Translations under genes and position numbers: made by a program
In this document: positions 18,499 to 28,046 of the stretch, piece by piece
Numbering within the stretch: the first letter of the stretch is position 1
How the letters are laid out: each line of letters starts with the position of its first letter
DNA from: Hyalangium ruber
GTDB lineage: Bacteria > Myxococcota > Myxococcia > Myxococcales > Myxococcaceae
Direction: 5' to 3'
Length of the DNA: 64,000 nucleotides
NCBI RefSeq assembly: GCF_034259325.1
Contig: NZ_JAXIVS010000004.1
Location: forward strand, 310,001-374,000
The notes under the pieces: generated by a model
What the model was told of the DNA's origin: nothing
Databases searched by the model: none
The model's input: only the letters and a program-made list of their open reading frames with translations

Positions 18499-19500
18499 CT
18501 ACCCGCGAGCGTCGCCCTTCAGCGGCGGGAGGTTCGCGACCTCCTGCCGCCACCGTGCCTCGCGCTTCACCTCCTCCGCGAAATGCGCCTGCAGGTACTG
18601 CCGCAGCGACTCCCGGCCGAAGCCCACAGGGTCGAGGGCCAGGAAGCGCTGCAGGTCCTCACCGAACTCGCCGGCGGTGCGATAACGCGCGGACACATCT
18701 CGCGCGAGCGCCTTGAGGACGATCTGATCGAGCATGGAGGGGATGCGCGGGTCGTGTGTGGACGGAGGCAGCGCCTGCGCGTCGCATATCTGGCGCAGGG
18801 TGTCCACCTCGTGAGCGCCCACGAAGGGCCGGCGGCCCGTGAGCAGCTCGTAGAGGCACACGCCCACGGTGAACACGTCGGCGCGCCCGTCCACTGGCTC
18901 ACCGCGAATCTGCTCCGGGCTCAGATAGCCGAGCTTTCCCTTGATGATGCCGGGCTGCGTCTGCGTCCGCCGGCCGGCCGCCTTCGCGATGCCGAAGTCG
19001 ATGACCTTGACCTCTCCCTCGTAGGAGACCAGGACGTCCTGGAGGGAGAGCCCCCGGTGGACGATGTGCAGCTCCCGTCCGTTCCGGTCCCTCTTGCGGT
19101 GGGCATACTCCAGCCCCTCGCACAGCATGGCGATGCAGTAGCAGGCCAGCGGCAACGGCACGGGCCGCCCCTCTCGCTGGCACTGCTCGAGGAGGTCCCC
19201 CAAGGACTTGCCGGGGATGTACTCCAACGAGAGGAAATGGACGCCGTCGTGCTCCCCCACCTCGTAGGTCTGCACGATGTTCGGGTGGATCAGCTGGAAG
19301 CCGATCTTCGCCTCATCGACGAACATCGCGATGAACTCCTCGGCGTCCGCTAGCGCCGGCAGGATTCGCTTGAGGGCCACGAGGCGCTCGAGCCCACCGC
19401 CGCCGAACATCTTCGCGCGCCACACCTCGGCCATCCCCCCTTCGGCGAGGCGGTCGAGCAGCAGGTAGTTGCCGAACGCAACGGACTGGAGCGGGCTCAT
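18499..19500 (-). CDS. Ser/Thr kinase-like protein with degenerate catalytic loop (probable pseudokinase)
   Basis: 333-residue cytosolic protein with a PknB-like kinase fold at residues 11-292. The ATP-site elements are there: glycine loop LAEGGMAEVW, Lys44 in VALKRIL, and DFG at 168-170. The catalytic loop is ruined: where myxobacterial homologues have HRD-x-SPQN, it reads HRGLSLQD (148-155), so the catalytic Asp is Gly150 and the metal-binding Asn is Asp155. Phosphotransfer is therefore unlikely; ATP binding and scaffolding remain possible. No membrane helix or sensor domain follows, only a short charged tail. The Uma2-like gene lies 21 bp upstream on the same strand. Confidence 0.88.
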   Translation of the reverse strand: MSPLQSVAFGNYLLLDRLAEGGMAEVWRAKMFGGGGLERLVALKRILPALADAEEFIAMFVDEAKIGFQLIHPNIVQTYEVGEHDGVHFLSLEYIPGKSLGDLLEQCQREGRPVPLPLACYCIAMLCEGLEYAHRKRDRNGRELHIVHRGLSLQDVLVSYEGEVKVIDFGIAKAAGRRTQTQPGIIKGKLGYLSPEQIRGEPVDGRADVFTVGVCLYELLTGRRPFVGAHEVDTLRQICDAQALPPSTHDPRIPSMLDQIVLKALARDVSARYRTAGEFGEDLQRFLALDPVGFGRESLRQYLQAHFAEEVKREARWRQEVANLPPLKGDARG

Positions 19501-19521
19501 CCCCCCAGTGTACCGCGCCGC

Positions 19522-20103
19522 TCACCGCTTCCAGAGCGAGCCCAGCTCCAGCTTGAGCGTCTGGAAGGGCTCGGCGCGCACCTTGGCCGCGTCCTCGTGG
19601 ACCGCCAGCAGCGACCAGCACGCATCCTCGAAGCGGTAGACCTCCAGGGTGCGCGTGTCCGGGTTCACCAGCCACACGTGCTCCACCTGCTCGCGCGCGT
19701 AGGTCAGCATCTTGCTGCCCCGATCGAGCGCCTCCGTCTCGTCGGAGAGCACCTCGCACACCCAGTCCGGTGGCAGCGTCATCACCGTCACATCCGGCAG
19801 CTCCGGCAACCGCTCCCGCCGCCAGCCGGCGATGTCCGGGACGAGCATCTCCCCGCCCAGGTGCAGCTCCGGCGCGAAGAGCAGCACCCACCCCCCCGGC
19901 CCTCCCTTGCCGCTCATGAAGGGCCCGCCCAGCGTGCTCAGCAGGGCCGTGGCCGCCAGCGTCTGCACCGTGCCCGGCCGAGAGCTGGTCACCAGCTCGC
20001 CCCCAAGCATCTCCCCCACCAGGTTGGACGGCAGAGCCCCCAGGTCGGTGTACGTCAGGTCAGGGTTCGGCGGCGGGCGCGAGCGCATGCCCACAGCATG
20101 CAC
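19522..20103 (-). CDS. Uma2 family nuclease-like protein (DUF820)
   Basis: 193-residue member of the Uma2 (DUF820) family, which has a PD-(D/E)XK restriction-endonuclease fold and is expanded in myxobacteria and cyanobacteria. Motifs include LVPDIAGWRRER (acidic residue of the core), WVCEVLSDETEALDR..K (second acidic residue and distal Lys) and VEHVWLVNPDTRTLEVY. Biological role is unknown. Two starts are close, 20103 and 20088; either leaves the domain whole. It sits just upstream of the degenerate kinase on the same strand. Confidence 0.8.
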   Translation of the reverse strand: MHAVGMRSRPPPNPDLTYTDLGALPSNLVGEMLGGELVTSSRPGTVQTLAATALLSTLGGPFMSGKGGPGGWVLLFAPELHLGGEMLVPDIAGWRRERLPELPDVTVMTLPPDWVCEVLSDETEALDRGSKMLTYAREQVEHVWLVNPDTRTLEVYRFEDACWSLLAVHEDAAKVRAEPFQTLKLELGSLWKR

Positions 20104-20171
20104 CCTACCCCTGACGTCTTCAAGAGGGTCTCCTACCCATCAGGGCAGGAGCCCCCTTCCCGCGGCTCCGC

Positions 20172-20537
20172 TCAGACCCGGCGCTCGACCCGCGGCTCCT
20201 CCGAGTTGCTGTCCGTCACCCGCGTCACCCAGTCCACCACCCGCTGCACTGGCGCCTTGCCCATCGCCGACGGAGGCGTGAAGGCCCACAGCAGCAGGTA
20301 CACCATCAACGCCGTGCCGCCCGTCACCGCCAGGGCGATCACGAACGCCACGCGCAGCAGCGCCGCGTCCACGCCGAACTGCCGCCCGAGCGCCAGGCAC
20401 ACGCCCAGGAGTGCGCGCCCCTCACCGCCCCGGTGCATCGGCCCCGAGCCCGGCTGCCAGGCCTTGCAGTGCGGGCACTTCGTCGCCTCGTCCCGGAGAT
20501 CCATCGCGCACGCCACACAACGCCTCGGGGTGTCCAT
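20172..20537 (-). CDS. Zinc-ribbon PspC-domain membrane protein
   Basis: 121-residue protein. It starts with a small zinc ribbon (two CxxC-type pairs, CVAC and CPHC, residues 7-23) followed by a PspC domain (about 38-95): the conserved LLGVCLALGRQFGVD segment and one membrane helix (VALAVTGGTALMVYLLLWAF region). PspC-domain proteins respond to envelope stress or secretin mislocalisation in proteobacteria. Start ATG 20537 places the zinc ribbon at the N terminus. Its promoter faces the AT-rich gap shared with aceB. Confidence 0.8.
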   Translation of the reverse strand: MDTPRRCVACAMDLRDEATKCPHCKAWQPGSGPMHRGGEGRALLGVCLALGRQFGVDAALLRVAFVIALAVTGGTALMVYLLLWAFTPPSAMGKAPVQRVVDWVTRVTDSNSEEPRVERRV

Positions 20538-20796
20538 GAGTTCTCGTCCTTTCGTACGCCCCCCTTGGATTCGAAGGGCCTCATTCCTACCTACGCGGCC
20601 TGTGCCTCCCCATTGCGCGGGGCCTGCCCGCCGGCGCTGCCTGGGCGTCAGGGCATTTACAAATTTATAGATTTTCTTGTTCACAACTACACAAGCAGGC
20701 AAGCTTCTCTTTCACAGGTGCTTCCTTTTCCCTTCTGGCAGACCCATTTTCTGAAGCGCTCGATGCTTTTACAACGCGCCACGTCAAGGAGTTCTC
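20538..20796. promoter_or_regulatory. AT-rich divergent promoter region, PspC gene / aceBA
   Basis: 259-bp gap. Bases 20640-20790 form an AT-rich island (for example TTTACAAATTTATAGATTTT) that stands out in this GC-rich sequence and must hold the divergent promoters. On the minus strand TATAAA near 20660-20670 could be a -10 element. A strong ribosome site AAGGAG lies 7 bp before the aceB ATG. I see no clear operator palindrome. Confidence 0.5.
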
Positions 20797-22422
20797 ATGC
20801 GTGAACCCGTGTCCTCCCCGATGCCGCCCACCTTCGGACCCGGCGTGTCGCTTCGGGGTGCCTGGAACCCGGACTACGCGCGGGTGCTCACCCCCGAGGC
20901 CGTCGAGTTCGTCGCCAAGCTGGTGCGGACGTTCGATGGAAGACGCGAGGCGCTGCTGACTCGCCGCCAGGAGCGTCAGGCCGCCTTCCTACGGGGCGAG
21001 CGGCCTCAGTTCCTGCCCGAGACGAAGTCCGTGCGGGAGGGCGACTGGAAGGTAGCGCCGCTGCCCCAGGACCTGCTCGACCGGCGCGTGGAAATTACCG
21101 GCCCGGTGGACCGGAAGATGATCATCAACGCCCTCAACTCGGGCGCCAACGTCTTCATGGCGGACTTCGAGGACGCCAACAGCCCCACCTGGGACAACGT
21201 GGTGCGCGGGCAGCTCAACCTGATGGACGCGGTGCGCCGCACCATCGACTTCACCGCCGAGAACGGCAAGCACTACGAGCTGCACGAGAAGCCCGCCGTG
21301 CTCTTCGTTCGCCCGCGCGGCTGGCACCTGCCCGAGCGCCACCTGGAGGTGGATGGCAAGCCCGTCTCCGGCTCGCTCTTCGACTTCGGCCTGTTCTTCT
21401 TCCACAACGTGAAGGCGCAGCTCGAGCGCGGCACCGGGCCCTACTTCTACCTGCCCAAGATGGAGAGCCACCTGGAGGCCCGGCTGTGGAACGACGTGTT
21501 CCACCTGGCTCAGAGCGAGCTGGGCATCCCTCGGGGCACCATCAAGGCCACCGTGCTCATCGAGACGCTGCCCGCGGCGTTCGAGATGCACGAGATCCTC
21601 TACGAGCTGCGCGAGCACTCGGCGGGGCTCAACTGCGGCCGCTGGGACTACATCTTCAGCTTCATCAAGAAGCTCCAGAACGACCCCGCCTTCCTGCTGC
21701 CCGACCGCGGGCAGGTGACCATGGACAAGGCGTTCCTGGATGCCTACTCGCGGCTGCTCATCCAGACGTGCCACCGCCGGGGCGTCCACGCCATGGGCGG
21801 CATGGCCGCTTTCATCCCCATCAAGGGCGATGAGGACGCCAACGAGGCCGTCATGGCCAAGGTGCGCGCCGACAAGCTGCGCGAGGTGAAGAACGGCCAT
21901 GACGGCACCTGGGTGGCCCACCCGGGCCTGGTGCCTCTGGCGCGCGAGGTGTTCGACTCGCACATGAAGGGCGCCCACCAACTCGACAACCTGCGCGAGG
22001 ACGTGCAGGTGGGCCCCGCGGAGCTGCTCAAGGTGCCCCGCGGTACCCGCACCGAGGAAGGCCTGCGCCACAACATCAAGGTCGGCGTGCAGTACATGGC
22101 CGCCTGGCTGGACGGCCTGGGCTGTGTGCCCCTCTACAACCTCATGGAGGACGCGGCCACCGCGGAGATTTCCCGCGCCCAGGTGTGGCAGTGGATCCAC
22201 CACGGCGCCACGCTGGAGGACGGCCGGCATGTGACGCGGGAGCTGTTCCGCCAGGTGTTCTCCGAGGAGCTGGGCCACCTGCGCCAGGAGGGCGCGCCCG
22301 AGCGCTACGGGGCGAAGTCCTTCACGCAGGCCAGCGAGCTCTTCGAGCGGCTGTCCACCGCGCCCACCTTCGAGGACTTCCTCACCCTTCCTGCCTACGA
22401 AGCATTGAACCCGCAGTTCTGA
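20797..22422 (+). CDS. aceB: Malate synthase A
   Basis: 541-residue malate synthase, condensing glyoxylate with acetyl-CoA to give malate in the glyoxylate shunt; cytosolic. The length is that of isoform A. Diagnostic blocks include [41 protein letters not shown], and [16 protein letters not shown] with the Mg-binding acidic residues. AAGGAG precedes the ATG. Isocitrate lyase follows after 22 bp, so the two shunt enzymes form one operon, letting the cell grow on acetate or fatty acids. Probably induced with the fatty-acid-oxidation genes of the region, though no regulator gene is adjacent. Confidence 0.96.
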   Translation: MREPVSSPMPPTFGPGVSLRGAWNPDYARVLTPEAVEFVAKLVRTFDGRREALLTRRQERQAAFLRGERPQFLPETKSVREGDWKVAPLPQDLLDRRVEITGPVDRKMIINALNSGANVFMADFEDANSPTWDNVVRGQLNLMDAVRRTIDFTAENGKHYELHEKPAVLFVRPRGWHLPERHLEVDGKPVSGSLFDFGLFFFHNVKAQLERGTGPYFYLPKMESHLEARLWNDVFHLAQSELGIPRGTIKATVLIETLPAAFEMHEILYELREHSAGLNCGRWDYIFSFIKKLQNDPAFLLPDRGQVTMDKAFLDAYSRLLIQTCHRRGVHAMGGMAAFIPIKGDEDANEAVMAKVRADKLREVKNGHDGTWVAHPGLVPLAREVFDSHMKGAHQLDNLREDVQVGPAELLKVPRGTRTEEGLRHNIKVGVQYMAAWLDGLGCVPLYNLMEDAATAEISRAQVWQWIHHGATLEDGRHVTRELFRQVFSEELGHLRQEGAPERYGAKSFTQASELFERLSTAPTFEDFLTLPAYEALNPQF

Positions 22423-22444
22423 AAACCGCGAGAGGAGCTTTCGC

Positions 22445-23731
<1,287 letters not shown>

Positions 23732-23758
23732 CGTTCCGCCACTACCGAGGCCGCGTGT

Positions 23759-23780
23759 CCCTGGGCTGTTGCTCCCAGGG
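23759..23780 (+). terminator. Terminator of aceBA
   Basis: Perfect 7-bp stem CCCTGGG/CCCAGGG with an 8-nt loop, starting 27 bp after the aceA stop. A T-rich run (TGTGTTTCTT) follows about 13 bp downstream. Convergent with the small gene ending at 23820. Confidence 0.6.
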
Positions 23781-23819
23781 CCCGCTGCCTCTGTGTTTCT
23801 TCGGTCCGAGCGGAGCGCC

Positions 23820-24062
23820 TCAGCGCTTCTTCTTGTCGCTCTTCTCGTTGTAGGCGTCGCGCTGGCCGCGCTGCACGTCTCCCGCGCCGTTGTAGGGCAC
23901 TCCCACCTCCGAGCGCTGCCCGCCGTTCTGATCGGAGAGGTCGGTCAGCGCTTCCCTGCCGCCGTCCCCTGGCAGCCGCTCCCCTTCCTCCTCCGGATCC
24001 TCCTGCTTCGCCGGATCCAGGGGCATGCCCACGCTGCGCTCCTTCCACTCCTTCGGGTCCAT
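23820..24062 (-). CDS. Small hydrophilic protein
   Basis: 80-residue, strongly charged protein (rich in D, E, K, G and P) with no hydrophobic segment, no cysteine and no recognised domain; the tail ends SDKKKR. It begins MDPKEWKERSVGM with ATG at 24060-24062; a slightly longer start at 24095 is possible. Such low-complexity acidic-basic proteins are common and often disordered. No function can be assigned. Confidence 0.5.
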   Translation of the reverse strand: MDPKEWKERSVGMPLDPAKQEDPEEEGERLPGDGGREALTDLSDQNGGQRSEVGVPYNGAGDVQRGQRDAYNEKSDKKKR

Positions 24063-24174
24063 GGCTTCGCTCCTCTCGAGGTGTCTGCCCCTCAAGGTGC
24101 GGATGGGCCGGCCACGAGCAGCACGCGCCCGGATGCCTGCATGCCCTGGGCTCGTGGAGACGAGCGATGGGCCT

Positions 24175-24519
24175 TCAGTTCAGCAACGGCGGCTTCGACC
24201 TCGACGGGGGTGGACGGGCCTGCATCAGCTCCAGCCCCTGCCGCGTCAGCAGGAAGCGCACCACGCCCGAGCCTCGCTCCGTGTCGATCTCCGCCTCGAA
24301 CGCCGGGCCGGAGATGCCGCCCAGGGCCACGTCTTTGCGGAGGTTGTGGACCCTACCGCTGAGGAGGTCTCCCGCTACCTGCCCCGACGAGTCGCCCCGC
24401 TGGTACAGCTCATACGCCGTCTGGTGCAGCGTCATCGCCAGCGAGGGCGTGAGCGGCTGCGTGCTGAACAGGACCGAGATGAGGGTCCAATAAGGGGGAG
24501 ACTCGTCGTCGTCAGCCAT
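24175..24519 (-). CDS. Hypothetical protein
   Basis: 114-residue soluble protein, unrecognised. It has an acidic start (MADDDESPPYW), a helical middle (LAMTLHQTAYELYQRGDSSGQ), a G-rich turn, and the strand ERGSGVVRFLLTRQGLEL. It is 15 bp downstream of the radical SAM gene on the same strand and is probably cotranscribed with it. Codon use matches neighbours, supporting a real gene. Confidence 0.6.
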   Translation of the reverse strand: MADDDESPPYWTLISVLFSTQPLTPSLAMTLHQTAYELYQRGDSSGQVAGDLLSGRVHNLRKDVALGGISGPAFEAEIDTERGSGVVRFLLTRQGLELMQARPPPSRSKPPLLN

Positions 24520-24534
24520 CGCCCCACATCCTAA

Positions 24535-25830
24535 TCAAGCACGGCCCCGCGCGCGTGGCTCTCTGCGTTGGACGATCTGCTCGGCCAGCGCCTCCTGCTG
24601 CTTCCAGTGCCCGTACAAGCGCCCCTGGGAGGCCAGTCGCTCCAGCCGGCGCTGCGTCTCCTCGTCCACCCGCCCCGCCGGTGCGTCCCGGTACGGTGTG
24701 CCCGGCAGTGGCATGAAGGTGTGCCCGTGGACTCGCGCTCCCAGATCCGAGAGTTGCTCCATCAACCGGAGCGTCGCGTCGATGTCCTGGGCCTCTTCTC
24801 CCGGCAGCCCGAGGATGAAGTCCACGTTGGGCAGGAAGCCCGCCTCCGTCGCCACTCGCACTGCCCGCACCACCGACTCCGTGTCGTGCCCCCGGTGGCT
24901 GCTCTTCAGAATGCGCTCGGAGCCCGACTGCCCGCCGATGATGAGGTTGTCGTTGGCCACGTACCGCTTGAGCACCGCCAGCGCCTCCGGCGTCACGTGC
25001 TCCGGCCGCACCTCCGAGGGGAAGGTGCCGAAGAAGATCCGCCCCTCGGGCGCCATCGCCTCCTTCAGCGCCGCCAGCAGCTCCTCCACGGCCGCCAGGT
25101 TCACCGCCTCGTCCACCGAGCCGTACGACAGCGAGGTGGGCGAGATGAAGCGCACGTCCCGCCGGCCCGAGCGCCGCAGCACCCGTGCCCACTCTGCCAC
25201 GTTGCGCACGCTGCGGTGCCGGAACCGCGCCTTGCTCACGAAGGGCGTCTGGCAGAACCGGCACGCGTAGATGCATCCTCGAGTGATTTCGATGGCCCCG
25301 AACTTCCCCTGCCCCGCCGCGAACGGAGGGAAGGCGTCCAGGTCCACCACCCCCTCGCCCCGCCCGTTGTGTACCACCCGCCCCGCCTCCAACCGCGCCA
25401 TCCCTCGCGTCCCCTTCGGATCCTCGCCACGCTGCAGCCGGCCCAGCAGCTCGCGCAGCAGATGCTCGCCTTCCCCCACCGCCACCAGGTCGAAGCCCGC
25501 CCGCAGCGTCTGCTCCGTCTCCGCCGTGGCGTGTACCCCTCCGGCGATGCAGAGAACCCGCCGGCCCTCCAGCCGCTCGCGCACCCACGTCAGCTCCTCG
25601 GCCGCCGCACCAAAGCTCGCCGAGTAGAAGGACCACGCCGCCACCACCGTGTCCCCCGCGTCCGCGCACTGCCGCACCGTGGCCAGCAGCGACTCGCGAT
25701 CCCGAGGGAAGTGAAGCGACACGCCCGAGAGCGTCGCGTCCGACTCGATGGCGCCCGCCAGGACCGTGAAGGCGTACTTGCCCGGGTACTGGTAGCTCAG
25801 GACGAGCGAGACCTTCCCGTTGGAGCTCAT
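24535..25830 (-). CDS. B12-binding/radical SAM protein
   Basis: 431-residue enzyme with an N-terminal cobalamin-binding-like Rossmann region (residues about 5-125, GGVHATAETEQTLR and VAVGEGEHLLRELL) and a C-terminal radical SAM barrel. The cluster-binding motif CIYACRFC gives Cys186, Cys190 and Cys193; a typical radical SAM strand VDFILGLPGEE follows. It lacks the DxHxxG B12 signature, so cobalamin use is not proved. It resembles the archaeal/bacterial radical SAM group annotated as TIGR04013-like; substrate unknown. ATG 25830 (MSSNGKVSLVLSY) is chosen over the longer start at 25851. Confidence 0.82.
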   Translation of the reverse strand: MSSNGKVSLVLSYQYPGKYAFTVLAGAIESDATLSGVSLHFPRDRESLLATVRQCADAGDTVVAAWSFYSASFGAAAEELTWVRERLEGRRVLCIAGGVHATAETEQTLRAGFDLVAVGEGEHLLRELLGRLQRGEDPKGTRGMARLEAGRVVHNGRGEGVVDLDAFPPFAAGQGKFGAIEITRGCIYACRFCQTPFVSKARFRHRSVRNVAEWARVLRRSGRRDVRFISPTSLSYGSVDEAVNLAAVEELLAALKEAMAPEGRIFFGTFPSEVRPEHVTPEALAVLKRYVANDNLIIGGQSGSERILKSSHRGHDTESVVRAVRVATEAGFLPNVDFILGLPGEEAQDIDATLRLMEQLSDLGARVHGHTFMPLPGTPYRDAPAGRVDEETQRRLERLASQGRLYGHWKQQEALAEQIVQRREPRARGRA

Positions 25831-25930
25831 GGATGCGCGATCATGCCACATGTGGCAGGACTCCTACCAAACCCCTGGAATCACAAGAGAAAAGAGGGTG
25901 AGCAACTTCCGCCCCTCCTGGCCGATAATG

Positions 25931-25955
25931 GGATCAGGAATCCGATCCCTGATCC
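25931..25955. promoter_or_regulatory. Inverted repeat in leader of following gene
   Basis: Perfect 8-bp inverted repeat GGATCAGG/CCTGATCC with a 9-nt spacer, centred 41 bp before the ATG at 25984. It could be an operator or a leader hairpin just upstream of the ribosome site GGAGGA (25975-25980). Confidence 0.45.
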
Positions 25956-25983
25956 GGGCCGGACCCATCTCTTTGGAGGAGCC

Positions 25984-26424
25984 ATGAACATCAACAGCCT
26001 GGGCGGCCCGCGGATGACGCCCCTGACTTCCGTGGACAGCGCGTCCTCGACCGCTCGCACCAGCTTCGGCTCGCTCCTGCAGCAGGGCGGCGCCGCCAAG
26101 GCCGGTGGCGCCAACCCGCTCTCCGGCGGGAACATCGTCTCCGCGGCCATCGCCATCAACTCGGGCGGCGCTCCGAGCGCGGGTGTCGGCGCTCCCTATG
26201 CCCAGGCGACGCCCAACGCCCCCGCCCAAGGGACGACGCCCCCGTCTCCGACGACCCCGTCGACGGACTCCAACGCCGCCCAGCTCCAGGCCCAGGCCAA
26301 GTCCCAGGCCCAGACGGAGCAGATGATGGTGATGAAGAAGCTCGCGATCATGTCGATCGCCTCCTTCGCGGGCAGCACCTTCTCCCTGGGCAACAGCCGC
26401 ATCCAGCTCGAGGCCGCGGACTGA
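25984..26424 (+). CDS. Ser/Ala/Gln-rich hypothetical protein
   Basis: 146-residue low-complexity protein with no signal peptide and no recognised domain. Residues 1-60 are Gly/Ser/Ala rich, 65-95 are Pro/Thr rich, 95-112 are a Gln/Ala/Lys helix (AQLQAQAKSQAQTEQMM), and 113-135 form a moderately hydrophobic helix (KKLAIMSIASFAGSTFS). Ribosome site GGAGGA precedes the ATG at short spacing. An 8-bp inverted repeat sits in its leader. It is convergent with the PLP decarboxylase. It could be a structural or secreted-without-signal protein, but that is a guess. Confidence 0.6.
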   Translation: MNINSLGGPRMTPLTSVDSASSTARTSFGSLLQQGGAAKAGGANPLSGGNIVSAAIAINSGGAPSAGVGAPYAQATPNAPAQGTTPPSPTTPSTDSNAAQLQAQAKSQAQTEQMMVMKKLAIMSIASFAGSTFSLGNSRIQLEAAD

Positions 26425-26462
26425 CCGTACCTCGGTAGTCCCGTGGAGGCGCTCGCGGCTCG

Positions 26463-27977
26463 TCACGTTTCGGCGAGCCGCTGGAGCGCCTCCCAGCATG
26501 CGCGTACGTGCCGCTCCTCCGTGCTCGGGGCGCCGATGGCCATGCGCAGCACGTACCTCGCGCTTGCTCCGCCCACCCCTGGCAACACCGTGTGCGTGAG
26601 GAACGCGCTCCCGCTGGCGTTCAGCCGCTCCAACAGCGCGCGGTTGCGTGCGTCCGTCTCCGAGGGCGCCTCTCCCGGGCGCGGCGCGAGGCGGAAGCAC
26701 ACCAGGCTCAGCGCGCGCGGCGCCGCCAGCTCGAAGCGCGTGTCCTGGCGCACCCAGTCCTCGAACAGCCCCGCAAGCCGCACGTGCTCACGGATGTAGG
26801 CCCGCAGGCCCTTCGCACCGTAGTGGCGAAGGACGAACCACAACTTCAGCGCGCGGAAGCGGCGGCCGAGCGGCACCTGCCAGTCCCGGTAGTCGATGAC
26901 GGCGCCGCTGGCACTGGCGGCGTTGCGCAGGTACTCGGGCGTCACGCTCAGCGCGTCGAGCAGCGCGCTCCGGTCCCGCGTGTAGAAGGCGTTGCAGTCG
27001 AAGTTGGTGAGCAGCCACTTGTGCGGGTTGAAGGCGAACGAGTCCACCGCCTCGAGCCCCGTGGCTGGCTCCCGGTACTCCGGGCAGAGCAGCGCCGCGC
27101 CGGCCCACGCCGCGTCCACGTGGAGCCAGCCGCCCGCGGCGGACACGCCCGTGTCCCCCATCGCCCGAGACACCGGCCCCAGCGGGTCGAACGCTCCCGA
27201 GGAGGTGGTCCCGAGCGAGGCGCAAACGAAGAAGGGCTGCCGTCCCGCGGCCAGGTCCTCGCCAAGGGCGCGCTGGAGCGCCTCCGGGTTCATCGCGTAG
27301 GAAGCATCCGTCTCCACCATGCGCACGTGCAGGGTGTCGCTCGCATCGCGCGCCACGCCGCACAGCATGGCGGCCTTGAGCACCGAGGAGTGTGCCTGGG
27401 TGGAGGCGTACGCCACGAGGGGCGCATCTCCAGGCCGCTGGCGCCGCACCCGGGCGCGGGCCGCCACCATCGCCACCAGCGTGGCCTCGCTCGCCGTGCC
27501 CTGGATGACGCCGCCCCCCGTGCCCGAGGTAGAGCGGAAGGCCTGCGGCAGCGCCATCAGCTCCGCCAGCCAGTCCAGCACCCGCGTCTCCAGCTCGGTG
27601 GCGGCGGGGCTCGTGGACCAGAGCATCCCCTGCACGCCCAGCCCCGCGGACAGCAGCTCTCCGAGCACCGCCGGGCCCGAGGCGTTGGCGGGGAAGTACG
27701 CGAAGAACGAAGGCGACTGCCAGTGGGTGATGCCCGGCAGCACCACGGCATCCAGGTCCCGGAAGACGGCGTCCCAGCCCTCGCCGCCACCCAGTCCCTC
27801 CTCGGGAGCGTGCAGCGGCAGCTTCGCGGCCACCTCGCCCGGCGCCACCTGCGAGCGCACGGGGAAGGACTCCAGCCGCGCCCAGTAGTTGGCGATCCAG
27901 TCCACCATCTGGTGGCCCAACCGCCGGAACTCCTCGGCATTCAGGTGGGGCACCGCCTCGTCGCGCTCGTCACTCAT
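26463..27977 (-). CDS. Group II pyridoxal-dependent amino acid decarboxylase
   Basis: 504-residue PLP enzyme of the aromatic-L-amino-acid / histidine decarboxylase group, cytosolic homodimer. The PLP lysine is Lys320 in FNPHKWLLTNFDC; the HVDAAWAGAALLCPE block supplies the ring-stacking and cofactor contacts, and TSGGG-like STSGTGGGVIQGTASEA is seen at 170-190. The N-terminal HPSFFAYFP-like block reads WQSPSFFAYFPANAS. Likely substrates are tryptophan, tyrosine, DOPA or phenylalanine, giving amines; the sequence alone does not settle which. In myxobacteria such enzymes sometimes feed secondary metabolism, but no biosynthetic genes are near. Confidence 0.92.
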   Translation of the reverse strand: MSDERDEAVPHLNAEEFRRLGHQMVDWIANYWARLESFPVRSQVAPGEVAAKLPLHAPEEGLGGGEGWDAVFRDLDAVVLPGITHWQSPSFFAYFPANASGPAVLGELLSAGLGVQGMLWSTSPAATELETRVLDWLAELMALPQAFRSTSGTGGGVIQGTASEATLVAMVAARARVRRQRPGDAPLVAYASTQAHSSVLKAAMLCGVARDASDTLHVRMVETDASYAMNPEALQRALGEDLAAGRQPFFVCASLGTTSSGAFDPLGPVSRAMGDTGVSAAGGWLHVDAAWAGAALLCPEYREPATGLEAVDSFAFNPHKWLLTNFDCNAFYTRDRSALLDALSVTPEYLRNAASASGAVIDYRDWQVPLGRRFRALKLWFVLRHYGAKGLRAYIREHVRLAGLFEDWVRQDTRFELAAPRALSLVCFRLAPRPGEAPSETDARNRALLERLNASGSAFLTHTVLPGVGGASARYVLRMAIGAPSTEERHVRACWEALQRLAET

Positions 27978-28046
27978 GGCAGGGTGGCGAACCCTAGTGA
28001 CGCACCCCGGGTGTGTCGAGGCCCCGCGAGGCCCTCGCCCGTGGGC

